A stretch of 5,745 bases of DNA, from NCBI GenBank assembly GCA_948852375.1, contig CAQOYX010000089.1, forward strand, positions 1-5,745. The letters are read 5' to 3'. Positions within the stretch are counted from its first letter, which is position 1, and each line of letters opens with the position of its first letter. Below, piece by piece: positions 1 to 5,353 of the stretch. The notes below the pieces were generated by a model. It was not told the DNA's origin and did not search any database. It saw nothing but the letters and a program-made list of their open reading frames with translations. The translations under genes and the position numbers were made by a program. The stretch is from an uncultured Clostridia bacterium. Its GTDB lineage: Bacteria; Bacillota_A; Clostridia; TANB77; CAG-508.

Positions 1-45
1 GTCTATTTTTATCTTTTATTTTTCCCACATATTATTTATGCTAAT
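1..45 (-). mobile_element. Upstream end of a second ISLre2-type element, cut by the window edge
   Basis: Bases 1-46 are identical to 5164-5209, which form the upstream end of the complete ISLre2-type element further right, including its terminal inverted repeat (22-45 here, 5185-5208 there). Identity stops at base 47. The transposase of this copy would therefore lie to the left, outside the window, also on the minus strand, so the two copies are in direct orientation. The terminal base is set at 45 because 46-54 looks like a target-site repeat; the last base is uncertain by a few positions. Confidence 0.85.
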
Positions 46-54
46 ATCTTAAAA
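46..54. repeat. 9-bp direct repeat next to the left ISLre2 end (copy 1)
   Basis: The sequence ATCTTAAAA directly follows the upstream end of the left ISLre2 copy. The same nine bases precede the downstream end of the complete copy at 3684-3692. Nine bases is the target duplication length I recall for the ISLre2 family. It is unusual that the match lies on the inner sides of two different copies rather than on both sides of one. Confidence 0.55.
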
Positions 55-86
55 TAGCCCCTCTACCTGTAGGTTAGTCAATGATG

Positions 87-140
87 TGTCACAAAATATT
101 TAAAACAATATAGTTTAATACCAATATTTATGATAAAGTG
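87..140. repeat. Left terminal inverted repeat of the IS481-like element
   Basis: This end pairs with the reverse complement of 1142-1196. The outermost seven bases TGTCACA match exactly. The middle is poorly conserved. The inner block AATACCAATATTTATGATAA is close to AATACCAAAAAATATGATAA from the other end, and the alignment needs one gap. Confidence 0.7.
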
Positions 141-155
141 ATTTTACTTTACACT

Positions 156-1100
156 TTAATTTGATTGATATTCTAGTAATTTTTCTATTGGACTCATCCA
201 TTTTAATGGTCTCATAGGAAAATTATTGTATTCTCTTAGCCATCTTCTACCTTTTTCCTTCAAATCTTCTAAACTTAAGAATATCCTTTTGTAATAAAAT
301 CTCTCTTGGTCTTTTCTATGGCTTCTTTCTACCTTCCCATTTTGCGTTGGTGTATGTGGTCGTATCAAACTTTGCTCAATTTTTAGCTCTTTTAGTCTTT
401 TTTCAAACATCGTTAATTTATTCCTATTAAATGCATTCCAACTTAATCTATTCGTGAACTCAAACCCATTATCTGTTTGTATTAGTTCTATTTTAAATGG
501 AAAATATCTTATTAATTTATTCAAAAATACTGTTGATTCATATGTGTTATGTTCTTTACAAAAGTACGTATATCTTAGTCTGGTATACTCATCTATTGCT
601 GTATATTGATAATATTTCTCTCCTAACTCTTTTAGTTCTTTACTCATACATTCTCTTGGTACATATTTTACATCTATTTGTACTCTTTCTCCTGGATACT
701 TTGCTATTGGTACTTCTGATGCTTGAATTCGTTTCTTCTTTGATGCTGTTCTCTTATATATTCCCAATCGTACCATTACATGATACAAACCTTGTATCGT
801 TCTCGTATATCCTGCTTTCCTTAATTTTACCCACAATACAACTAATCCTGTCTCTTTATTGTTATTTTTAAAATTCTTTATTAACTTTATTTCTTCTATT
901 GTATGTTCATTTGGATGATGTTTTGGTCTATGAGATTTATCCTTTAAACTTTCTAGTGTCCCATCATATCTTTTTCTCCATCTATATATTGTCCTTCTGT
1001 TCTCACCAAACTGTTCTACTGCCTTTGTTACTCCATACTCAAAAGAAAATTTTACTACACTCTGTTTATATTTTAATTTTTGTGTTATACTATTACTCAT
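156..1100 (-). CDS. IS481-like DDE transposase
   Basis: A 314-residue transposase that would cut and join the ends of the surrounding element. The N-terminal third contains a helix-turn-helix (about residues 15-45, ending in RRTIYRWRKRY), followed by a second DNA-binding stretch. The catalytic rve/integrase-core domain follows, with acidic residues D143 (in QIDVKYV), D210 (QTDNGFEF) and E258 (NGKVERSH). The D-to-E gap of 47 residues is longer than the 35 usual for the IS3/IS481 group because of an insertion after TDNGFEF. The ATG at 1100 is preferred because GGAGGT sits 7 bases before it (1108-1113). A TTG five codons upstream is also in frame but overlaps that ribosome site. No frameshift or missing motif is seen, and the length is near-complete for the family. 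Confidence 0.9.
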   Translation of the reverse strand: MSNSITQKLKYKQSVVKFSFEYGVTKAVEQFGENRRTIYRWRKRYDGTLESLKDKSHRPKHHPNEHTIEEIKLIKNFKNNNKETGLVVLWVKLRKAGYTRTIQGLYHVMVRLGIYKRTASKKKRIQASEVPIAKYPGERVQIDVKYVPRECMSKELKELGEKYYQYTAIDEYTRLRYTYFCKEHNTYESTVFLNKLIRYFPFKIELIQTDNGFEFTNRLSWNAFNRNKLTMFEKRLKELKIEQSLIRPHTPTQNGKVERSHRKDQERFYYKRIFLSLEDLKEKGRRWLREYNNFPMRPLKWMSPIEKLLEYQSN

Positions 1101-1171
1101 AGGAAATACCTCCAATTAGATAAAGTTTTTGTCGTTAAAAACATTTTATCATATTTTTTGGTATTTCCTAT
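1099..1171 (-). promoter_or_regulatory. Inverted repeat masking the IS481-like transposase ribosome site
   Basis: A perfect 12-bp inverted repeat: 1160-1171 pairs with 1099-1110, leaving a 49-base loop. In minus-strand RNA the downstream arm (GGUAUUUCCUAU) includes the GGU of the Shine-Dalgarno sequence, the spacer and the AU of the start codon. A likely -10 box, TATGAT (1153-1148), lies in the loop with only a weak -35. RNA from it would start near 1141 and lack the upstream arm, leaving translation open. RNA entering from outside would carry both arms. The pairing is seen directly; the regulatory role is inferred by analogy with IS10 and IS50. Confidence 0.6.
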
Positions 1172-1196
1172 TTTTATTTTTTATCTTGGTGTGACA
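1142..1196. repeat. Right terminal inverted repeat of the IS481-like element
   Basis: This is the partner of 87-140, read on the minus strand from TGTCACA at 1196-1190. Its inner part also carries the probable transposase -10 box (TATGAT, 1153-1148) and one arm of the inverted repeat that masks the ribosome site. Confidence 0.7.
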
Positions 1197-1218
1197 TATC
1201 TATTTTAAACCTATAATA

Positions 1219-1245
1219 TAAAAAAATAGCCCTTTGGACTATTTT
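1219..1245 (-). terminator. Rho-independent terminator of the GT2 gene
   Basis: On the minus strand AAAATAGUCC (1245-1236) pairs with GGGCUAUUUU (1232-1223) around a 3-base AAA loop, giving a 10-bp stem with one G-U pair. It runs into seven consecutive U (1226-1220). The stem overlaps the stop codon of the GT2 gene, which is therefore the last gene of its transcript. Confidence 0.9.
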
Positions 1246-1904
1246 ACATATTTTGCTCTTTTTAAAATGGCTCTCATAATTTGGTTTGACATGTTTTGCA
1301 TACTTTGTGTTGTTTTTAATAAGTGAGACATATTTTCAATTTTTCCAATATTTACTTCTGCTGTTGTTAACTTTAAGTTTGCAATATCTAGTATAATTCC
1401 AATATCTACACCATAATCTTTTTCAAATTCTAATTTTTCTAATATACTCTTTTTACTTGCTATCATACCGCTAAGTGGTTCTGAGAATTGATACATTTCT
1501 GGAAATAAAATATTTAGTAATGGCTTAGTTGCAATTTCTGTAACTAATCCTCCTTTTGTTCTTTCAAATGTAGATTTTACAAAGTCTATATCGTGTTCTA
1601 TAATAGGATTTACTAATAAATGAATTAAGTTTTTATTATAATCTGTAATATCTGCATCTAGAAATACTACTATTTCATTTTGGGCTACTTTTAGTCCTTC
1701 TTCCATTGCATAGCCTTTTCCTTTTTTATCACTATATACTACTCTAGCCCCTTTATCTGTTGCTATTTGAGTAGTATTATCTGTACAACAATTATTTACA
1801 ACAATTACTTCACAATCTATATTACTTTGTTTTACAATATCTATTACTTGTCCTATTGTTTTTTCTTCGTTGTATGCTGGTATAATAACACTTACAGCTT
1901 TCAT
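1239..1904 (-). CDS. GT2-type glycosyltransferase resembling glucosyl-3-phosphoglycerate synthase
   Basis: A 221-residue soluble GT-A fold enzyme with no membrane segment. It begins VSVIIPAYNEE (nucleotide-sugar site), then has GKGYAMEEGL (62-71) and the metal-binding DAD (83-85). The second half follows the GpgS/GT81 pattern: VKSTFERTKGGLVTE (109-123), KPLL (127-130), EPLSG (142-146) and YGVDIG (164-169). H194 could be the metal-binding histidine of GpgS, offset by about three residues. GpgS transfers a sugar from an NDP-sugar to 3-phosphoglycerate. The protein is shorter than the actinobacterial enzymes, which have longer N termini, and has GM where they have GE after PLS. The sugar and acceptor are inferred, and a general GT2 role is possible. 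AAGGAG lies 7 bases before the ATG. It has its own strong promoter and a terminator over its stop, and the phosphatase gene nearby would fit the second step of the same pathway. Confidence 0.8.
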   Translation of the reverse strand: MKAVSVIIPAYNEEKTIGQVIDIVKQSNIDCEVIVVNNCCTDNTTQIATDKGARVVYSDKKGKGYAMEEGLKVAQNEIVVFLDADITDYNKNLIHLLVNPIIEHDIDFVKSTFERTKGGLVTEIATKPLLNILFPEMYQFSEPLSGMIASKKSILEKLEFEKDYGVDIGIILDIANLKLTTAEVNIGKIENMSHLLKTTQSMQNMSNQIMRAILKRAKYVK

Positions 1905-1936
1905 ATTTAATCTCCTTTTTCGTCCTTAACAGTGGA

Positions 1937-1966
1937 ATTATAGCACATTTCTTAGCCTATTGTCAA
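1937..1966 (-). promoter_or_regulatory. Consensus promoter of the GT2 gene
   Basis: TTGACA (1966-1961) and TATAAT (1942-1937) are separated by 18 bases, and TGC just before the -10 makes it an extended -10 site. Both hexamers match the housekeeping sigma consensus exactly. Transcription would start near 1930, giving a leader of about 26 bases with the AAGGAG ribosome site. The GT2 gene can thus be expressed independently of the damaged gene upstream. Confidence 0.85.
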
Positions 1967-2003
1967 ATATCTCCCCTTTTCTCATAGAATATTATTATAT
2001 TTC

Positions 2004-3030
2004 TTATGTTAATATTTGTATCCATTCAGCAATAATTCTTTCTCTATCATATTTTCCTTTTTTTACATTCTCTTTTAGTTTATTCTTCAGCTGTATAATA
2101 TCATCTATTCTTTTTTTATAATTCTCACCATCATTTGTCATTTCTAAAATAATACCATTCTCTTTATCTATAATTTGTTTATCTACTCCTGAGAAATTTG
2201 TCGTAATGCATGGCACTCCTAAAATAAGTGCTTCTGAAATTACTAATCCCCAAGCTTCTCTATCAGTTAATAAAGTTAAATAGTCCATTTGTTTTAAATA
2301 TGGATAAATATTATCTTTATATCCTAAAAAATGTACATGTGAGTTTTCTTTAAACCAACTATATATTTCATCAAAAACCTCTTTTGTAAAAGCTGTTCCC
2401 AAAACATACCAATCATATAAAATGTTTCTTTCATCTAAAATATCACATACTTGTCTCATTCTATTAAATCCGTTTATCTTTCGCTATTCGCGAAATACTT
2501 ATTAAGTTTAATTTCTTAGAGTCTACTTCTAATTCAACTATTTCTTTTGATTTGCTTATTATTTCATTAGTATCTAAATAATTTTCAATTACTATGCATT
2601 TTTTTCGTAATTCTGGATATTTAAAAACAATATCATCTTTTACAGCATCACTTACACAAATAAATTTCTCTATATTTTCTATTAAATCTGGATAAAATTC
2701 TAAATCTGGAAATGTTTCGAATAATAAAATATGACACCAATAATAGTATCTCTTTGCTATTACCTTTTTTGCAAATTCTGTAAAGCATCCCTGTTTAGAA
2801 TGAGAACACCAAATGCAAATATCTACAGTAATATTTTCAATACTATTTAGATTAATAATTTGAGCATATTTAGCAATTTCTTTTAGAACTTCTTGTGTAG
2901 TTTCTTCTTCATCATAAGCTACATATATATCAAATTGATTATATATTTTCTTTATTAACTTTAAGATACTATGTTCTGTTCCACCTGCAAAAAATAATTT
3001 ATAATAAAAAAGTATTCTTTTTTTCTTCAT
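2004..3030 (-). pseudogene. GT4 glycosyltransferase split by a one-base insertion
   Basis: Two adjacent frames, 3030-2464 (188 residues) and 2459-2004 (151 residues), together make one GT-B enzyme. The first has the glycine loop AGGTEHS (15-21), ICVSDAVKDDI (124-134) and VIENYLD, and ends at ISRIAKDK. The second has EAWGLVISE (an EX7E motif, residues 68-76) and the usual C-terminal helix region. Removing one base, G at 2472 on the plus strand, restores ISRIAKDKGFNRMRQVCDIL, the family's SR...(E/D)KG...R motif, and gives 341 residues, a normal GT4 length. No slippery heptamer is present, so programmed frameshifting is unlikely; the second half has only a weak possible ribosome site. It is either a recent pseudogene or a sequencing error. 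It starts 9 bp after the phosphatase stop, with AGGAAG before the ATG. Donor and acceptor are unknown. Confidence 0.85.
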
Positions 3031-3039
3031 CTTTTCTTC

Positions 3040-3624
3040 CTATCTTTCTTCATTTTGTTGACATTCATCTATTTTCCTTGATGTATATTTTCTAACTTCG
3101 CAATTTTTTAATGCTCGTGGCTCAAAATGATCAAAATCTGGTATTTCTGGCATACCATTAAAATAACTTTCAATAGCATGCGAAACTCCTCCATGTGTTA
3201 CAAGCACTACACTTTTGTCTTTATACTTTTTTGTAATCTCATCTAAAAAGCTATAAATTCTTTGAAACATTGATTGAATTGGCTCTATATTTTCATTTGT
3301 ATAATTTTTATTATAATCTAGCATCATTTGAATATTCCAATCTGGTCTATTTTGATGCCCTTCCATATCTCCATAGCATCTTTCAATTAGTCGCTTTTCT
3401 ATTTCTGGCTTTATTCCTGTTACTTTACTAATGTATTCCGCTGTTTGAATAGCTCTTTTAAGTGGAGACACTAATATAACATTTACATTAATATTTTTAA
3501 ACTTTGCAGCAATTTCCTTTGCTTGCTCTATTCCCACATTATTTAATGGTATATCTATATGACCTTGAAAAAGTTTTTGTACATTGTAATCGGTTTGTCC
3601 ATGTCTTATTACATATAAATTCAT
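3040..3624 (-). CDS. Histidine phosphatase (phosphoglycerate-mutase-like)
   Basis: A 194-residue cytosolic enzyme of the histidine phosphatase superfamily. The catalytic set is complete: RHG at 7-9 (H8 is the phospho-accepting histidine), R57 in SPLKRAIQTA, E81 in ERCYGDMEG and H144 in THGGVSH. Length and motifs fit small-molecule phosphatases of the CobC/PhoE/GpgP kind better than glycolytic mutases, which are longer. Beside a GpgS-like gene, a glucosyl-3-phosphoglycerate phosphatase role (as in mycobacterial GpgP) is a reasonable hypothesis, but substrate cannot be read from the sequence. The ATG at 3624 is chosen because GGGAG lies 7 bases before it and the mapped promoter leaves a leader of only about 16 bases. 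An in-frame ATG at 3651 would lie upstream of the predicted transcript start. It is the first gene of the unit with the GT4 gene. Confidence 0.88.
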   Translation of the reverse strand: MNLYVIRHGQTDYNVQKLFQGHIDIPLNNVGIEQAKEIAAKFKNINVNVILVSPLKRAIQTAEYISKVTGIKPEIEKRLIERCYGDMEGHQNRPDWNIQMMLDYNKNYTNENIEPIQSMFQRIYSFLDEITKKYKDKSVVLVTHGGVSHAIESYFNGMPEIPDFDHFEPRALKNCEVRKYTSRKIDECQQNEER

Positions 3625-3646
3625 AGAAAATCTCCCTTTTCTTTTT

Positions 3647-3676
3647 ATCATAGCATATTCAGAATATTTATGTCAA
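3647..3676 (-). promoter_or_regulatory. Promoter of the phosphatase-GT4 unit with a palindrome in its spacer
   Basis: TTGACA (3676-3671) and TATGAT (3652-3647) are 18 bases apart, with an extended TGC before the -10. The start would be near 3640, leaving about 16 bases before the ATG. The spacer holds a perfect 13-bp palindrome, ATATTCAGAATAT (3655-3667), placed where a repressor would block RNA polymerase; an operator role is inferred. The ISLre2 end lies just 16 bp upstream of the -35, so the promoter survived the insertion but anything further upstream was separated from it. Confidence 0.8.
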
Positions 3677-3683
3677 TTTTTTC

Positions 3684-3692
3684 ATCTTAAAA
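3684..3692. repeat. 9-bp direct repeat next to the complete ISLre2 element (copy 2)
   Basis: ATCTTAAAA directly outside the left end of the complete element; identical to 46-54. The opposite flank of this same element (5209-5217, ACTTTTCTT) does not match, so this is not a simple target duplication of this copy. Confidence 0.55.
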
Positions 3693-3716
3693 GATTGCAT
3701 AAACTTTTTGTGGGAA
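3693..3716. repeat. Left terminal inverted repeat of the ISLre2 element
   Basis: Aligned without gaps to the reverse complement of 5185-5208; 17 of 24 positions match, including the blocks GCATAAA (3697-3703) and GTGGGAA (3710-3716). It lies 14 bp beyond the transposase stop. Confidence 0.75.
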
Positions 3717-3730
3717 CACCACTTTTGATA

Positions 3731-5095
3731 TTAACCATACATTATTTTATTTAAAAATTTTCTTATATCACTATTCATTCCTGTATTGACAATTGGGACT
3801 GAACAATACTTTGCTTCTTCAATATTTTGCTTGATATGTCTTTTTATTATTTTATCATATTTCTTTAATTTTGTATTAGCTTTTTTATTTTTTATTAATT
3901 CTTCATATATTTTTCCACCATTGCTTACAAAAGTCCTTAGTCTACTCATTTTGTCTATTCCATCATCACACCATGTTCTTGGTCTTGAACTCATTCTATC
4001 TGCGTATACATGACTAATATGCCCCTCAGCACTACAACCATTCAAATATTCTCCATCTGTTTCGTAAATTTCAATTCCTTTCCATTGCCTCATTACATAT
4101 TTGTAACTATCTATTATTTTTTCTTTTCGTTTCTCTTCAGTAGTTTTCTCTATTATTTCTTTAAAGATATTTTCTACACTAATTGGGTCATATATATTAA
4201 TGTTGTACCACAACTTACTTTTATATTGTGGGAACTCTACTGCTGCTTGATTTATATATTTTAACAAGTGAAATCTATCTAATACAAATTCTGATTTTTC
4301 TATCCAATTTAATCCTTCTTTTATCCACGTAGCACCATCTCCACATATATATACTTTTTCTACATTTTTTATATCATACTTTTTGTCTATATATTCTGCA
4401 ACCTCTAACCATAGTTCTTCACTATTCTTTCCTAAACAACCTATGTAATGTACATTTTTTAAAATGTTTCTATTGCCTTTACGATAATTTCCTTCATGCA
4501 CATAGATTAACTTAGGCATTCCTACTTTATTATTTCTTTCAGATACATGGTCTTCATCTGCTTCTATATACAGTCTTTTAACTTGTTTCTTTTCATTTGG
4601 AGTTTCTACTTTTAGATCTTCTTGTCTCACTTTATGCATTACTGTTGTGGGAGATATGGTTTCATTTCCCACAACTCGTTTTCCTGTTTTGGAATATGAG
4701 ATATCATGTGCAAATTCTATTATCTTACTTTGCACATCTTTAGCTATTCTTTCATTCTTTTCTATTCCCATTTTTTCATCTGCAAGATAGACATATTCCT
4801 TGTTTTGTCTATTTCTGTAGTACCTTCTACGATATTCTATATTCCCATAATCTGTCATTAAAGTTCTTTTTCTTAAATCTTTTGTTTCATATTCGATTTT
4901 TCTTCTCGTATCTTCAAAAAGGATAGTATCTATCATTTCTAAGATTCCCACAAGTGTTTTTCTTCCTGCTTCATCAAATACTTTTCTTAAATCTCTGCTA
5001 AACATGCTTATTTCATTAGTATTTATACTATTTTCTAAACTTTTTTCTAAAAAATCCTTGTTTTCTACGATAGTTTGTATTATTCTATTAATCAT
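3731..5095 (-). CDS. ISLre2-family (UPF0236) transposase
   Basis: A 454-residue transposase carrying the hallmarks of the ISLre2/UPF0236 family: a long basic N-terminal region with YGNIEYRRRYYRNR (about 83-96), the acidic site ADED (D180), GDGATWIKEG (D253), and CSAEGHISHVYADRMSSRPR (354-373) with E357 as the likely third catalytic acid. This Mutator/IS256-like arrangement with a helical insertion before the final E is typical. The ATG at 5095 is preferred because AAGGAGGT (5104-5111) is 8 bases upstream. A GTG at 5191 is in frame but lies inside the terminal repeat and upstream of the -35 box, so it would not be in the element's own transcript. The gene appears intact and full length. Confidence 0.92.
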   Translation of the reverse strand: MINRIIQTIVENKDFLEKSLENSINTNEISMFSRDLRKVFDEAGRKTLVGILEMIDTILFEDTRRKIEYETKDLRKRTLMTDYGNIEYRRRYYRNRQNKEYVYLADEKMGIEKNERIAKDVQSKIIEFAHDISYSKTGKRVVGNETISPTTVMHKVRQEDLKVETPNEKKQVKRLYIEADEDHVSERNNKVGMPKLIYVHEGNYRKGNRNILKNVHYIGCLGKNSEELWLEVAEYIDKKYDIKNVEKVYICGDGATWIKEGLNWIEKSEFVLDRFHLLKYINQAAVEFPQYKSKLWYNINIYDPISVENIFKEIIEKTTEEKRKEKIIDSYKYVMRQWKGIEIYETDGEYLNGCSAEGHISHVYADRMSSRPRTWCDDGIDKMSRLRTFVSNGGKIYEELIKNKKANTKLKKYDKIIKRHIKQNIEEAKYCSVPIVNTGMNSDIRKFLNKIMYG

Positions 5096-5162
5096 AAAGA
5101 AGTACCTCCTTGATATGGCTATGTTTTCCTTCAAAAACATCATATCAAATTGGTGCTTCTTT
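5096..5162 (-). promoter_or_regulatory. Long hairpin masking the ISLre2 transposase ribosome site
   Basis: Bases 5152-5162 pair with 5096-5106 (10 of 11), 5141-5148 with 5110-5117 (8 of 8) and 5134-5140 with 5121-5127 (7 of 7), giving 25 pairs around a 6-base loop (5128-5133). There is a 3x3 internal loop and a 3-base bulge. The downstream arm ends at the base next to the start codon and takes in the GGAGGT ribosome site. The element's own promoter should start RNA near 5132, in the loop, so its transcripts lose the upstream arms and leave the site free, while read-through RNA keeps it folded. Pairing is seen; function is inferred. Confidence 0.7.
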
Positions 5163-5168
5163 TGTCTA
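5139..5168 (-). promoter_or_regulatory. Promoter of the ISLre2 transposase
   Basis: TAGACA (5168-5163) and TATGAT (5144-5139), each 5 of 6 to consensus, with an 18-base spacer. The predicted start near 5132 leaves a leader of about 37 bases. Part of this promoter lies within the masking hairpin, which ties start-site choice to ribosome access. Confidence 0.7.
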
Positions 5169-5184
5169 TTTTTATCTTTTATTT

Positions 5185-5208
5185 TTCCCACATATTATTT
5201 ATGCTAAT
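5185..5208. repeat. Right terminal inverted repeat of the ISLre2 element
   Basis: Partner of 3693-3716 (17 of 24). The same 24 bases occur unchanged at 22-45 in the left-edge copy, which supports the border. Confidence 0.75.
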
Positions 5209-5252
5209 ACTTTTCTTTTCATTATTTTTATTAAGAAATATAATATATACAC

Positions 5253-5274
5253 TATATTAGCAATTGCTAATATA
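5253..5274. promoter_or_regulatory. Perfect 22-bp palindrome upstream of the secreted-protein gene
   Basis: TATATTAGCAA is followed immediately by its exact reverse complement. It overlaps the probable -35 box (TTGCTA, 5264-5269) of the plus-strand gene. A spacer-free palindrome of this length in a promoter is a good candidate for a dimeric repressor or activator site; the protein that binds it is unknown. Confidence 0.65.
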
Positions 5275-5292
5275 AATTTACTTTGCTATATT
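5264..5292 (+). promoter_or_regulatory. Probable promoter of the secreted-protein gene
   Basis: TTGCTA (5264-5269, 4 of 6) and TATATT (5287-5292, 5 of 6) are 17 bases apart, with TGC giving an extended -10. The start near 5299 leaves a leader of about 55 bases that contains two near-identical octamers, AAAGTAGG and AAAGTAGA. Other AT-rich -10-like sequences lie nearby, so the exact site is uncertain. Confidence 0.5.
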
Positions 5293-5303
5293 ATAGTAAA
5301 GTA
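5279..5303. promoter_or_regulatory. Imperfect 25-bp palindrome over the -10 region
   Basis: TACTTTGCTATA and TATAGTAAAGTA are arranged around a central T; 11 of 12 pairs match, the exception being G opposite T. It covers the -10 box and predicted start site, so a bound protein would block initiation. Its sequence differs from the palindrome at 5253-5274, suggesting a second regulator. Confidence 0.55.
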
Positions 5304-5353
5304 GGAAAGTAGAGAGAAGTCACTCAACACACTAATTTCAATGGAGGTAAAAC

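Larger units (their letters stand above)
87..1196 (-). mobile_element. Complete IS481-like insertion sequence, about 1.11 kb
   Basis: A single DDE transposase gene is enclosed by inverted ends that start TGTCACA at 87 and finish TGTGACA at 1196. The inverted similarity continues some 54 bp inward. The element lies in the gap between the GT2 gene terminator and the left ISLre2 end. No target-site duplication is visible beside the ends (left flank AATGATG, right flank TATCTAT), so the exact borders could be off by a few bases or the duplication has decayed. With an intact frame, both ends and a good ribosome site, it may still be active. Confidence 0.85.
3693..5208 (-). mobile_element. Complete ISLre2-family insertion sequence, about 1.52 kb
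   Basis: One intact ISLre2-type transposase gene between imperfect 24-bp inverted ends (3693-3716 and 5185-5208; 17 of 24 match, with GCATAAA and GTGGGAA exact). The length is in the range I recall for the family. The right border is supported by the copy at 1-46, which stays identical up to 5209 and then diverges. It separates the phosphatase promoter from the secreted-protein gene region. The two flanks differ, which suggests recombination after insertion. Confidence 0.88.

Noticed and set aside
135..157. Terminator for the IS481-like transposase
   Set aside because: AAAGTG can pair with CACTTT around an 11-base loop, but the stem is weak and no T-run follows it.
497..1102. Plus-strand open frames opposite the IS481-like transposase
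   Set aside because: They are leucine/tyrosine/isoleucine-rich antisense readings of a clear transposase, without ribosome sites or recognisable domains.
79..1204. Target-site duplication of the IS481-like element
   Set aside because: Flanks compared with several border placements show no convincing direct repeat.
2004..3030. Two separate genes for the GT4 halves, or programmed frameshifting
   Set aside because: The junction falls inside a conserved motif, there is no slippery heptamer and only a weak ribosome site for the second half; a one-base insertion explains it best.
3709..3726. Terminator at the ISLre2 left end
   Set aside because: Only a 4-bp stem (GTGG/CCAC) with a short T-run on the plus strand; more likely part of the terminal repeat than a working terminator.
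3786..4264. Plus-strand open frames opposite the ISLre2 transposase
   Set aside because: Antisense readings of a conserved gene; the apparent hydrophobicity comes from the complement of A-rich lysine codons. The frames around 5004-5304 were dropped for the same reason.
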